A stretch of 13,194 bases of DNA from assembly GCA_016303235.1 (NCBI GenBank), contig JAEDMB010000046.1, positions 1 through 13,194 on the forward strand, given 5' to 3'. This DNA comes from Oscillospiraceae bacterium (GTDB taxonomy: Bacteria > Bacillota > Clostridia > Oscillospirales > Ruminococcaceae). Numbering within the stretch: the stretch's first letter is position 1; each line of letters opens with the position of its first letter. The notes under the pieces are model-generated. The model was not told the DNA's origin. It worked only from the letters and a program-made list of their open reading frames with translations, and did not search any database. Both the position numbers and the translations under genes were made by a program. Shown one piece after another: positions 1 through 6,721 of the stretch.

Positions 1-509
1 CCCTGTAAAAGCTTTATATCCTTTTCGGGAACGTTTTTCTGCACATAACTGCCGAGATTGCAGTCAGGTATAAAAAGAATCTTGTCATTGTCAATAGCTT
101 TCACTATTCTTACTGCTGATGATGAAGTAACACATACATCGCATACTGCTTTAAGGCTTGCAGTAGTATTGACGTATGCAACAACTGTGCGGTCAGGTTC
201 TTTTTCCTTAAGCTGTCTGATTATATCAGCGTCCATCTGTTCAGCCATAGGACATGTAGCCATACGGTTCGCAAGATAGACATTTTTTGTCGGAGCAAGC
301 ATTTTTGCAGTTTCTGCCATAAAGTGAACTCCGCAGAATAATATATTATCTGCACTTACTTTTGATGCATCAACGCTTAATTTATAGCTGTCTCCGAAAT
401 AATCGGCAATTTCAATAATATCCCTTGTCTGATAGCTATGGGCAAGTATGACGGTATTTGTTTCCTTTTTCAGACGGATTATTTCTTCCTGTAACGCATG
501 TATTTTCAT
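1..509 (-). CDS. nadA: Quinolinate synthase NadA, 3' end cut by the window edge
   Basis: Condenses iminoaspartate with dihydroxyacetone phosphate to quinolinate in de novo NAD synthesis; a cytosolic [4Fe-4S] enzyme. The first 169 residues are visible and match the family's first domains. A His-Ser-Tyr-Gln motif (residues 24-27) stands where AHYYQ or AHNYQ is usual, followed by IADYFGDSYKL (34-44). CPMAE (86-90) carries the expected first cluster cysteine. YVNTTASLKA (112-121) and CVTSSSAV (126-133) are substrate-site motifs, and FIPDCNLG (146-153) follows. About half of a usual 300-residue protein is missing, including the other two cluster cysteines. The ATG at 507-509 has a GAAAGGA ribosome site at 519-525, nine bases upstream and directly after the ridA stop, so it is probably co-transcribed with ridA. 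Any nadB or nadC would lie beyond the window. The identification is secure. Confidence 0.93.
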   Translation of the reverse strand, partial: MKIHALQEEIIRLKKETNTVILAHSYQTRDIIEIADYFGDSYKLSVDASKVSADNILFCGVHFMAETAKMLAPTKNVYLANRMATCPMAEQMDADIIRQLKEKEPDRTVVAYVNTTASLKAVCDVCVTSSSAVRIVKAIDNDKILFIPDCNLGSYVQKNVPEKDIKLLQ

Positions 510-525
510 AGGGGAAAATCCTTTC

Positions 526-909
526 TTATTCGTTTACAACTGCAATTACTTCAACCTCTGCCAAAACATTCTTAGGAAGAGTTTTTACAGCTACACAGCT
601 TCTTGCAGGCTTTGAAGTAAAGTATTTTGCATACACCTCATTAAAAGCGGAAAAATCATTCATATCAGCAATAAAGCATACTGTTTTTATTGCATTTTCA
701 AATGATGAATTTGCTGATTTGAGAACTTCTCCGAGATTTTTCATAATCTGTTCTGTCTGTCCCTTTATGTCATCAGCCTCAACGGTATTTGTTTCCGGAT
801 TTATCGCAATCTGTCCTGATGTATATACAAGACCGTTATAAACTACTGCCTGTGAATATGGTCCTACTGCCTGAGGAGCTTTGTCTGTATAAATTTTTTT
901 GATTTCCAT
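526..909 (-). CDS. ridA: RidA family 2-iminobutanoate/2-iminopropanoate deaminase
   Basis: Hydrolyses reactive enamine/imine intermediates such as 2-aminoacrylate and 2-iminobutanoate, which PLP enzymes like threonine dehydratase release, to 2-oxo acids and ammonia. It is a small cytosolic trimer in known members. The 127-residue length is typical of the family. Visible hallmarks are AVGPYSQAV (residues 14-22), YTSGQIAI (29-36), the catalytic arginine in PARSCVAV (Arg103, matching Arg105 of the E. coli protein) and the conserved acidic residue in LAEVEVIAV (Glu118). The start has a GGAGG site ten bases upstream. It lies 18 bases after ilvA and 16 before nadA, which fits a role cleaning up after IlvA. 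No unusual residues were noticed. Confidence 0.96.
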   Translation of the reverse strand: MEIKKIYTDKAPQAVGPYSQAVVYNGLVYTSGQIAINPETNTVEADDIKGQTEQIMKNLGEVLKSANSSFENAIKTVCFIADMNDFSAFNEVYAKYFTSKPARSCVAVKTLPKNVLAEVEVIAVVNE

Positions 910-927
910 AATATTAAAACCTCCGTT

Positions 928-2121
928 TTAAACAAGTTTAAGACCGGCATCTTTAAGAGCCTGCTTTATCTGTTCAATATGCTGATAATTTCTTGTTTCA
1001 AGAACTATTCGCAGATAACAGCCGATAACGTCTGAACCCTCGTTTGCACGTTCGTGATGTATAGATGTAACATTTCCGCCGAGCTTTGCAATAATTTCTG
1101 ATACTTTCTTAAGTTGTCCGGGCTTGTCAACAAGTTCAATATTGAGAGAACATGAACGTCCTGACATGAGAAGTCCTCTCTTGATAACTCTTGAAAGAAT
1201 TGTTACGTCGATATTTCCGCCGGAAATAAGGCATACAACATTTTTACCCTTTACCGGCACTTTATTAAACATTACCGCCGCTGCCGATACTGCTCCCGCA
1301 CCTTCTGAAACAAGTTTCTGCTGTTCCATAAGGGCAAGTATAGCTGCTGAAATTTCATCATCAGTAACAGTTACTATTTCGTCAACATATTTTGAACAGT
1401 ATTCAAATGTATTAGTTCCGGGTTCTTTTACGGCTATTCCGTCCGCAATTGTTGAAACGCTTTCAAGCCTTTCAATATGGCCGTCATGCACTGAATTGAA
1501 CATGCTCGGAGCTCCTGATGCCTGAACACCGTAAATTTTTACCTTCGGATTAAGGCTCTTTATTGCAAATGCTACTCCGGAAATAAGTCCGCCTCCGCCT
1601 ATCGGAACTACAACCGCATCAAGATTCGGGAGCTGTTCAACAAGTTCAAGCCCGATAGTTCCCTGACCTGCTATAACATCTTCATCATCAAACGGGTGAA
1701 TGAATGTATAGCCTTTTTCGTCACGGAGTTCCAGAGCCTTTGCATATGCATCATCATAGACTCCCTCAACAAGACATACATCTGCACCATAATTCTTTGT
1801 AGCCTCAACCTTTGAAATCGGAGCTCCGTCCGGCAGACAAATAAGCGACTTTATACCGCTTTTTGTTGCGGAAAGTGCAACGCCCTGTGCGTGATTTCCG
1901 GCAGAGCAGGCTATTACTCCCCTTGCCTTTTCCTCATCGCTGAGCTGTGAGATTCTGTAATAAGCTCCCCTTACCTTGAATGAACCTGTTATCTGAAGAT
2001 TTTCAGTTTTAAGATATACATTGGCTTCAGGATTGATATTCGGAGCGTGAATAAGGTCAGTTTCTCTTATAATCTGTTTCAATACATATTTTGCATGATA
2101 AATTTTATCAAGAGTAAGCAT
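928..2121 (-). CDS. ilvA: Threonine dehydratase (threonine ammonia-lyase) with one C-terminal ACT domain
   Basis: PLP enzyme converting threonine to 2-oxobutanoate and ammonia, the committed step to isoleucine. The fold type II PLP domain covers about residues 1-315. The PLP lysine lies in GSFKVRGAYYR (Lys49), SAGNHAQG is at 73-80, the phosphate-binding GGGGL loop is at 175-179, and a late SGGN motif lies in the final part of the domain. A single ACT-like domain follows at about 322-397, starting near LNIELVDKPGQLKKVSEI. Total length, 397, fits the one-ACT clostridial type rather than the roughly 510-residue enterobacterial form with two regulatory domains. From sequence alone this type can be biosynthetic or catabolic; the BCAA operon argues for biosynthesis. 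The start has a GGAGGA site inside the end of the upstream ATPase gene, whose stop is only two bases away, suggesting translational coupling. Confidence 0.94.
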   Translation of the reverse strand: MLTLDKIYHAKYVLKQIIRETDLIHAPNINPEANVYLKTENLQITGSFKVRGAYYRISQLSDEEKARGVIACSAGNHAQGVALSATKSGIKSLICLPDGAPISKVEATKNYGADVCLVEGVYDDAYAKALELRDEKGYTFIHPFDDEDVIAGQGTIGLELVEQLPNLDAVVVPIGGGGLISGVAFAIKSLNPKVKIYGVQASGAPSMFNSVHDGHIERLESVSTIADGIAVKEPGTNTFEYCSKYVDEIVTVTDDEISAAILALMEQQKLVSEGAGAVSAAAVMFNKVPVKGKNVVCLISGGNIDVTILSRVIKRGLLMSGRSCSLNIELVDKPGQLKKVSEIIAKLGGNVTSIHHERANEGSDVIGCYLRIVLETRNYQHIEQIKQALKDAGLKLV

Positions 2122-2123
2122 TT

Positions 2124-3323
2124 TTAATTCCTCCGGTCATTTATAAGCTGATTTACAAACTGCTTTGCAGTTCTTGCGGAACGTCCGCCGTTTTTAAGTG
2201 CGAATGCCTCCGACTGTACAGACAGCTGATTTTCTTCAAGATTTATATTGTTTTTTTCGGCAAGTGCCTTTACTATTTCAAAATATGAATTTTTATCAGG
2301 CTTTGAGAAATTAACTTTAAGTCCGAATCTTGCCGAAAGTGAAATAAGTTCCTGAATAGTATCGTTTCTGTGAACGTCGTCACCGTCACGGTCGCTGAAA
2401 CTCTCTTTAACAAGATGACGGCGGTTACTTGTTGCATAGATAGCTATATTATCCGCCCTTGCTGATACAGAACCCTCAAGCGTAGCTTTTAAAGCTCCGA
2501 AACAGTCGTCATCTGATGAAAATGACAAATCATCTATGAATAATATAAATTTAAGCGGATTCTTGCTTATGCTGTCGATTATATGCGGAATATCCCTTAA
2601 CTGTTCCTTAGTAACTTCAATAAGGCGTAATCCCTTTGAAGAATACTTATTTACAATAGCTTTTACTGTTGATGATTTACCTGTTCCGGCATCGCCGTAT
2701 AGTAATACATTCTGTGCAGGCTTGCCGTCAAGGAGTGCAAGCGTATTGTTTATAACTGCATCTCTTTCACGCTTATATCCGATTAAATCACTAAGCTGTA
2801 TTTCATCGGGATAGCGTACAGGAGTAACCTTGCTGTTCTTGATTATAAACATATTGTATTTTGAATATAGTCCGTATCCGCAGTAGTTTATATTGTCAAT
2901 ACGTTTCTGATATTCCGCAACAAAATCAGTTGCGGAATTTTTCCATCTCGGAAGAAATCCGTGATAATCTATTTCAGAACATATCTGTTCCGGAGTCAGA
3001 TAAGCTACTTTCTGAATAACTTTAAGTTCATTCAATGCACATTCTGTCATAAGAGAATCAACATGCTTTTTTTCGGCATGACGTATAATATATGAATTTT
3101 CATCTTCGAGGACAAGTTCAAGCATAAAATCAGTAAGATTTTCAGATTTCTTATAAAGCTGATAAACAAATTCGGAGTATGCTTTTATCTTTTCGCCCGT
3201 GTCTTCTCCGGAACATTCCGTGAGAAGTCTGACAAGAGCCTTTACTGTTTCATTTTTCAGAAGTCCCCTGAATATTACAAGGGAATCAAGCCCGAAACTG
3301 AACTCATTTAAATCGGTATTCAT
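2124..3323 (-). CDS. DUF815-type AAA+ ATPase of unknown role
   Basis: Predicted cytosolic P-loop ATPase of 399 residues, resembling the DUF815 family, whose function I do not know. The N-terminal half (about 1-170) is helical and poorly conserved in appearance, with no obvious signal peptide or membrane segment. The ATPase core begins near residue 175. Walker A is GDAGTGKSS (210-218), Walker B is FILFIDDLSF (259-268), and the sensor 1-like ATSNRRHL is at 297-304; this Asn-Arg-Arg-His signature is what suggests DUF815. LSARFGLKVNF (329-339) and the C-terminal GGRSARTAKQFVNQL (379-393) supply possible arginine-finger or sensor 2 residues. The ATG has an AAGGAAG site ten bases upstream. It sits 33 bases after leuB and two before ilvA, so it should be expressed with BCAA synthesis. 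No pathway step is unaccounted for that it could fill. The family call is good; the function is unknown. Confidence 0.85.
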   Translation of the reverse strand: MNTDLNEFSFGLDSLVIFRGLLKNETVKALVRLLTECSGEDTGEKIKAYSEFVYQLYKKSENLTDFMLELVLEDENSYIIRHAEKKHVDSLMTECALNELKVIQKVAYLTPEQICSEIDYHGFLPRWKNSATDFVAEYQKRIDNINYCGYGLYSKYNMFIIKNSKVTPVRYPDEIQLSDLIGYKRERDAVINNTLALLDGKPAQNVLLYGDAGTGKSSTVKAIVNKYSSKGLRLIEVTKEQLRDIPHIIDSISKNPLKFILFIDDLSFSSDDDCFGALKATLEGSVSARADNIAIYATSNRRHLVKESFSDRDGDDVHRNDTIQELISLSARFGLKVNFSKPDKNSYFEIVKALAEKNNINLEENQLSVQSEAFALKNGGRSARTAKQFVNQLINDRRN

Positions 3324-3356
3324 TGAATCAAGACTTCCTTTTTATCATGCAATTGA

Positions 3357-4430
3357 TTATATTTCTTCAAGTATCTTATCTGTCATTTCTGTACAGCTAA
3401 GCGGAGTTATTCCGGAATCTCCCACAAGGTCAGCTGTTCTGTAACCCTTTTCAAGTACACTGTCAACAGCCTTTTCGATAGCGTCTGCTTCAGTCTGCAA
3501 ATCGAACGAATAGCGGAGCATCATTCCGGCTGAAAGTATAGTAGCAATAGGATTGGCTTTATTCTGTCCTGCAATATCAGGTGCAGAACCGTGAATAGGT
3601 TCATACATTCCACGCTTTGTTTCTCCGAGAGATGCGGAAGGCAACATTCCTATTGAACCTGTTATCTGTGATGCCTCATCAGAAAGTATATCACCGAACA
3701 TATTTGAAGTTACTACAACATCAAACTGCTGTGGATTTTTTACCAACTGCATAGCTCCGTTGTCAACAAGCATATCAGTGAGTGTAACTTCGGGATAATC
3801 CTTAGCTGTTTCGTGCATAATCTTTCTCCAGAGACGTGAAGTTTCAAGAACGTTAGCTTTGTCAATGCTTATAAGATTCTTATTTCTTTTCATAGCAGTT
3901 TCAAAAGCTACTTTTGCAATTCTTTTGATTTCCATTTCGCTGTATGCCTCTGTATCATATGCTTCATTGCCGTATTTTCCGTCACGATAACCACGTTCTC
4001 CGAAATATATACCGCCTGTAAGCTCACGGACTATAAGCAAATCAAATCCCTTTGAAACTATATCCTGACGGAGCGGTGATGCCTCTTTAAGTGCCGGATA
4101 AAGCTTTGCGGGGCGGAGATTTGTAAAGAGTCCGAGTGCGGAACGGATTCCGAGCAGAGCTTTTTCAGGTCTCTTGTCTCCGGAAAGATTATCCCACTTG
4201 TATCCGCCTACTGCTCCGAGAAGTACGCTGTCGCTTGCAAGACAGCCGTCAACAGTTTCTTTCGGGAGAGGTTCTCCGACTTCGTCAATAGCACAGCCAC
4301 CTATAAGATATGGTGTGAAATTGAATTTGTGTCCGAATTTCTCTCCGATTTTTTCAAGTACCTTTACGGCACTGTCCACTATTTCAGGGCCTATGCCGTC
4401 ACCTTTAAGAAGTGCTATATTGTATTCCAT
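3357..4430 (-). CDS. leuB: 3-isopropylmalate dehydrogenase
   Basis: NAD-dependent oxidative decarboxylation of 3-isopropylmalate to 2-oxoisocaproate, the third leucine-specific step; a cytosolic homodimer in known members. The 357-residue length is normal. Motifs in order: LKGDGIGPEI at the N-terminus (residues 8-17), RELTGGIYFGE (135-145) with the substrate-contacting Arg135 and Tyr142, SIDKANVL with catalytic Lys191, DMLVDNGAMQLV with metal-ligand Asp223, SNMFGDILSDEAS with Asp247 and Asp251, and the NAD-binding EPIHGSAPDIAGQNKANP (277-294). VDNGAMQ has Gly where Ala is more usual, probably harmless. A TTAAGGAG site lies ten bases before the ATG. The 87-base gap to leuD holds a two-hairpin repeat, so leuB output may differ from that of leuCD. 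Confidence 0.97.
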   Translation of the reverse strand: MEYNIALLKGDGIGPEIVDSAVKVLEKIGEKFGHKFNFTPYLIGGCAIDEVGEPLPKETVDGCLASDSVLLGAVGGYKWDNLSGDKRPEKALLGIRSALGLFTNLRPAKLYPALKEASPLRQDIVSKGFDLLIVRELTGGIYFGERGYRDGKYGNEAYDTEAYSEMEIKRIAKVAFETAMKRNKNLISIDKANVLETSRLWRKIMHETAKDYPEVTLTDMLVDNGAMQLVKNPQQFDVVVTSNMFGDILSDEASQITGSIGMLPSASLGETKRGMYEPIHGSAPDIAGQNKANPIATILSAGMMLRYSFDLQTEADAIEKAVDSVLEKGYRTADLVGDSGITPLSCTEMTDKILEEI

Positions 4431-4464
4431 TTTTTTAAATCTCCTTAATGCAAAAAGTTTCGCT

Positions 4465-4510
4465 CAAGCCTTTTCAAAGGCTTGCAGGGGTTCGGGGACA
4501 GAGTCCCCGA
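4465..4510. repeat. Two-hairpin palindromic element between leuD and leuB
   Basis: Two perfect inverted repeats lie side by side. The first is CAAGCCTTT / AAAGGCTTG (4465-4473 and 4476-4484), separated by two bases. The second is TCGGGGAC / GTCCCCGA (4492-4499 and 4503-4510), separated by three. They are joined by a short G-rich linker. The GC-rich sequence contrasts with the AT-rich gaps elsewhere, which suggests a dispersed REP-like element. In minus-strand RNA the 8-bp GC-rich stem comes first, eight bases after the leuD stop. Neither hairpin is followed at once by a run of U, so this is not a standard intrinsic terminator. It may protect the leuCD transcript end or damp transcription into leuB. 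Confidence 0.8.
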
Positions 4511-4517
4511 CAAAAAA

Positions 4518-5012
4518 TTACTTTATAATTCCCTCTGCGATAGAATTAATAAGTCCGCCGTTTTCAATAATCTTCTGAACAAATTCGGGGAATGGTGCTG
4601 TTCTGTATTCTTTTCCGGTAGTTTTATTATAAATTATACCGTTATCCATATCAGCTTCGATAACATCGCCCTCGGAGATTTCGTCAACAGCTTCGGGACA
4701 TTCAACGATTCCAAGACCGATATTTATTGAATTTCTGTAAAAGATTCTTGCAAAGCTCTTTGCGATTACAAGAGATATTCCGCTTTCCTTGATTGCAATA
4801 GGAGCGTGTTCCCTTGATGAACCACAGCCGAAATTCTGACCGGCTACCATAATATCACCGTCTTTTACACGGTTTACAAATGTAGTATCCAAATCCTCCA
4901 TACAGTGTGAGGCAAGTTCCTTTTTGTCGATTGTGTTAAGGTATCTTGCAGGAATTATAACGTCTGTATCAACGTTATCTCCGTATTTTATAACGCTTCC
5001 AGTGTACTTCAT
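4518..5012 (-). CDS. leuD: 3-isopropylmalate dehydratase small subunit
   Basis: Small (swivel-domain) subunit of isopropylmalate isomerase, which pairs with LeuC to convert 2-isopropylmalate to 3-isopropylmalate. At 164 residues it is the short form common in clostridia and archaea, not the roughly 200-residue E. coli form. Visible motifs are the N-terminal GDNVDTDVIIPARYL (residues 11-25), which is highly characteristic, and GQNFGCGSSREHAPIAI (58-74), the substrate-recognition loop of the aconitase superfamily, followed by AKSFARIFYRNSINIG (84-99). The ATG lies two bases after the leuC stop, and its GGAGG site is inside the leuC end, indicating tight coupling and likely equal production of the two subunits. 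Confidence 0.97.
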   Translation of the reverse strand: MKYTGSVIKYGDNVDTDVIIPARYLNTIDKKELASHCMEDLDTTFVNRVKDGDIMVAGQNFGCGSSREHAPIAIKESGISLVIAKSFARIFYRNSINIGLGIVECPEAVDEISEGDVIEADMDNGIIYNKTTGKEYRTAPFPEFVQKIIENGGLINSIAEGIIK

Positions 5013-5014
5013 AA

Positions 5015-6277
5015 TTACATTACCTCCTCCGGACTTGAAATCTTACCGGTAATTGCACTTGCAGCAGCTACTTCGGGGCTTGCAAGATATACTTCTGATT
5101 CGGGGTGTCCCATTCTGCCGACAAAGTTTCTGTTAGTAGTTGCAACGGCTCTTTCACCCTTTGCAAGTATTCCCATATGACCTCCGAGACAAGGGCCACA
5201 AGTCGGAGTTGATACTACTGCTCCCGCCTCGATGAATATTTTCAGAAGTCCCATTTCCATAGCCTTGAGATAAATTTCCTGAGTTGCCGGAATTATAATA
5301 GCTCTTACTCCCTTTGCAACTTTCTTGCCTTTCATAATTTCAGCAGAGGCAATCAAGTCTTCAAGTCTGCCGTTGGTACATGAACCGATTACTACCTGAT
5401 TTATTTTTATATCGCCGATTTCGTCAAAAGTCTTTGCGTTTTCAGGAAGATGAGGAAATGCTACTGTTGATTTGATTTCAGAGAGATTTATTTCGATTAC
5501 TTCATCATATTCAGCATCATCATCAGCCTTGAAAATCTTAGGTTCTTTAATGCTGTGTTCCTTTATGTAGTCAAGTGTAATGTCATCGACTTCAAATATA
5601 CCGTTCTTAGCTCCTGCTTCAATAGCCATATTCGCAATGCAGAGACGGTCACTCATTGAAAGACTTGCAAGTCCCTCTCCTGTAAATTCCATTGAACGAT
5701 ACAAAGCACCGTCAACGCCTATTTTTCCTATAATATGAAGTATTACGTCCTTACCTGATACATATTTATTCAGTTTGCCCTTGAGTACAAATTTTATTGC
5801 GGAAGGTACTTTGAACCACGCTTTTCCGATTGCCATACCGCAAGCCATATCAGTTGAGCCTACGCCTGTTGAGAATGCTCCCAATGCACCGTATGTACAT
5901 GTATGCGAATCAGCACCGATTACTGTATCGCCTGCAACTACAAGACCTTTTTCGGGGAGGAGTGCATGCTCGATGCCCATTTGTCCAACATCATAGAAGT
6001 TTGTAACTTCCTTTTCATCACAAAATTCACGGCACATTTTACACTGTTCCGCAGCTTTTATATCCTTGTTAGGTGCGAAATGGTCCATTACCATTGTAAC
6101 CTTATCTTTATCAAATACGCAGTCCTTGCCGAGCTTATTAAATTCCCTTATAGCTACCGGTGATGTAATATCATTTCCGAGAACCAAATCGAGATTAACA
6201 AGTATAAGCTGACCGCTTTTAACGCTTTCAAGTCCTGCATGTGATGCAAGAATCTTTTGAGTCATTGTCATTCCCAT
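5015..6277 (-). CDS. leuC: 3-isopropylmalate dehydratase large subunit
   Basis: Large, [4Fe-4S]-bearing subunit of isopropylmalate isomerase, an aconitase-family enzyme. The 420-residue length matches the shorter clostridial/archaeal LeuC type, which goes with the short LeuD next door. The cluster cysteines are visible: IGSCTNGRLEDL (Cys300) and TPTCGPCLGGH (Cys360, Cys363). Other family motifs are GADSHTCTYGALG (121-133), STGVGSTDMA (136-145) and NRNFVGRMGHP (382-392). The start MGMTMTQKI is usual for this type. A GAAAGGA site at 6290-6296 lies twelve bases upstream, slightly long, but the other in-frame Mets would be further away. The 83-base gap upstream separates it from the orphan gene and contains one arm of an inverted repeat. 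Confidence 0.97.
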   Translation of the reverse strand: MGMTMTQKILASHAGLESVKSGQLILVNLDLVLGNDITSPVAIREFNKLGKDCVFDKDKVTMVMDHFAPNKDIKAAEQCKMCREFCDEKEVTNFYDVGQMGIEHALLPEKGLVVAGDTVIGADSHTCTYGALGAFSTGVGSTDMACGMAIGKAWFKVPSAIKFVLKGKLNKYVSGKDVILHIIGKIGVDGALYRSMEFTGEGLASLSMSDRLCIANMAIEAGAKNGIFEVDDITLDYIKEHSIKEPKIFKADDDAEYDEVIEINLSEIKSTVAFPHLPENAKTFDEIGDIKINQVVIGSCTNGRLEDLIASAEIMKGKKVAKGVRAIIIPATQEIYLKAMEMGLLKIFIEAGAVVSTPTCGPCLGGHMGILAKGERAVATTNRNFVGRMGHPESEVYLASPEVAAASAITGKISSPEEVM

Positions 6278-6318
6278 TTATATAATCATTCCTTTCAGAA
6301 TTTATTTGTTTTCTATTC

Positions 6319-6335
6319 AGATAAATCAGAATTTA
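6319..6335. repeat. Arm of the inverted repeat flanking the orphan gene (leuC side)
   Basis: The reverse complement of 6319-6335 reads TAAATTCTGATTTATCT. It matches 6693-6709 (TAAATTCCGATTTATCT) at 16 of 17 bases. In minus-strand RNA the one mismatch becomes a G-U pair, so the two arms could form a continuous 17-bp helix closing a loop that holds the whole orphan gene. This arm starts 25 bases past that gene's stop codon. Confidence 0.75.
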
Positions 6336-6360
6336 ACTGCTCTAAAAATTGGAAGTTGTA

Positions 6361-6678
6361 CTATTTATTCTTTTCTAAAGTGTTATTCAGCCTGATTTCA
6401 AGTATTTCCTTAAATTCGGTATTGTTGCAGTTTGATATAAGTATCCGATAACGCTCGATATTATCATGAATGTCAATGGATTCTATCAAATGAAGTAATC
6501 CCCAATTCAAATCATCACAATCATCAGAAAACAGTGTTATTAGTAATCCTGCTTCTTCAAATGTCAGCGGTTCATCTGTTTGTATCAGTTCGTCAAACTG
6601 ATTGAATATCTCATCAGACATATCATCATCATTCGGAATTTTTCCAAGTTTCACTAATTCCATAATATTTTCTTTCAT
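6361..6678 (-). CDS. Small acidic orphan protein, possibly immunity-protein-like
   Basis: Not recognised with confidence. The 105-residue cytosolic protein has no signal peptide, membrane segment or cysteine motif. It is very acidic: about 25 Asp/Glu against 9 Lys/Arg by eye. The central pattern EPLTFEEAGLLITLFSDD (about residues 36-53) and then WGLLHLIESID recalls small all-helical immunity proteins of polymorphic toxin systems, perhaps the Imm30 type; this is a weak resemblance from memory, and no toxin gene is visible. The ATG at 6676-6678 is preferred over an in-frame TTG at 6682-6684, because the AGGTGAG ribosome site at 6685-6691 is six bases from the ATG but abuts the TTG. It lies between ilvD and leuC, 43 and 83 bases away, and is visibly more AT-rich than its neighbours. 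It is enclosed by a 17-base inverted repeat, so it may be an inserted cargo gene. Confidence 0.7.
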   Translation of the reverse strand: MKENIMELVKLGKIPNDDDMSDEIFNQFDELIQTDEPLTFEEAGLLITLFSDDCDDLNWGLLHLIESIDIHDNIERYRILISNCNNTEFKEILEIRLNNTLEKNK

Positions 6679-6684
6679 TTTCAA

Positions 6685-6691
6685 CTCACCT
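6685..6691 (-). promoter_or_regulatory. Ribosome binding site that sets the orphan gene start
   Basis: AGGTGAG on the minus strand. Its spacing is six bases to the ATG at 6676-6678 and zero to the upstream in-frame TTG, so the ATG is the credible start. It lies one base after the inverted-repeat arm at 6693-6709, so folding of that arm could affect access to it. Confidence 0.65.
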
Positions 6692-6692
6692 A

Positions 6693-6709
6693 TAAATTCC
6701 GATTTATCT
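6693..6709. repeat. Arm of the inverted repeat flanking the orphan gene (ilvD side)
   Basis: TAAATTCCGATTTATCT on the plus strand, the partner of 6319-6335 (16 of 17 complementary, the remaining pair being G-U in minus-strand RNA). It lies 12 bases after the ilvD stop codon and just before the orphan gene's ribosome site. The span from arm to arm is 391 bases. I saw no clear direct repeat outside the arms of the kind a transposition would leave. Confidence 0.75.
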
Positions 6710-6721
6710 TATCAAGCAAAA

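Noticed and set aside
1124..1525. Open plus-strand frame of 133 codons opposite ilvA, and similar plus-strand frames opposite leuB, ilvD, ilvC and leuA
   Set aside because: They run antisense to well-identified enzymes, have no family motifs or good ribosome sites, and are the expected by-product of codon bias on the minus strand.
6682..6684. TTG as the start codon of the small acidic protein
   Set aside because: The ribosome binding site abuts it with no spacing, while the ATG two codons later has good spacing.
6692..6720. Promoter (TTGATA or TTGCTT with TATAGG) just upstream of the small acidic gene
   Set aside because: The spacers are 15 and 19 bases with a weak -10, and the sequence overlaps the inverted-repeat arm; not convincing.
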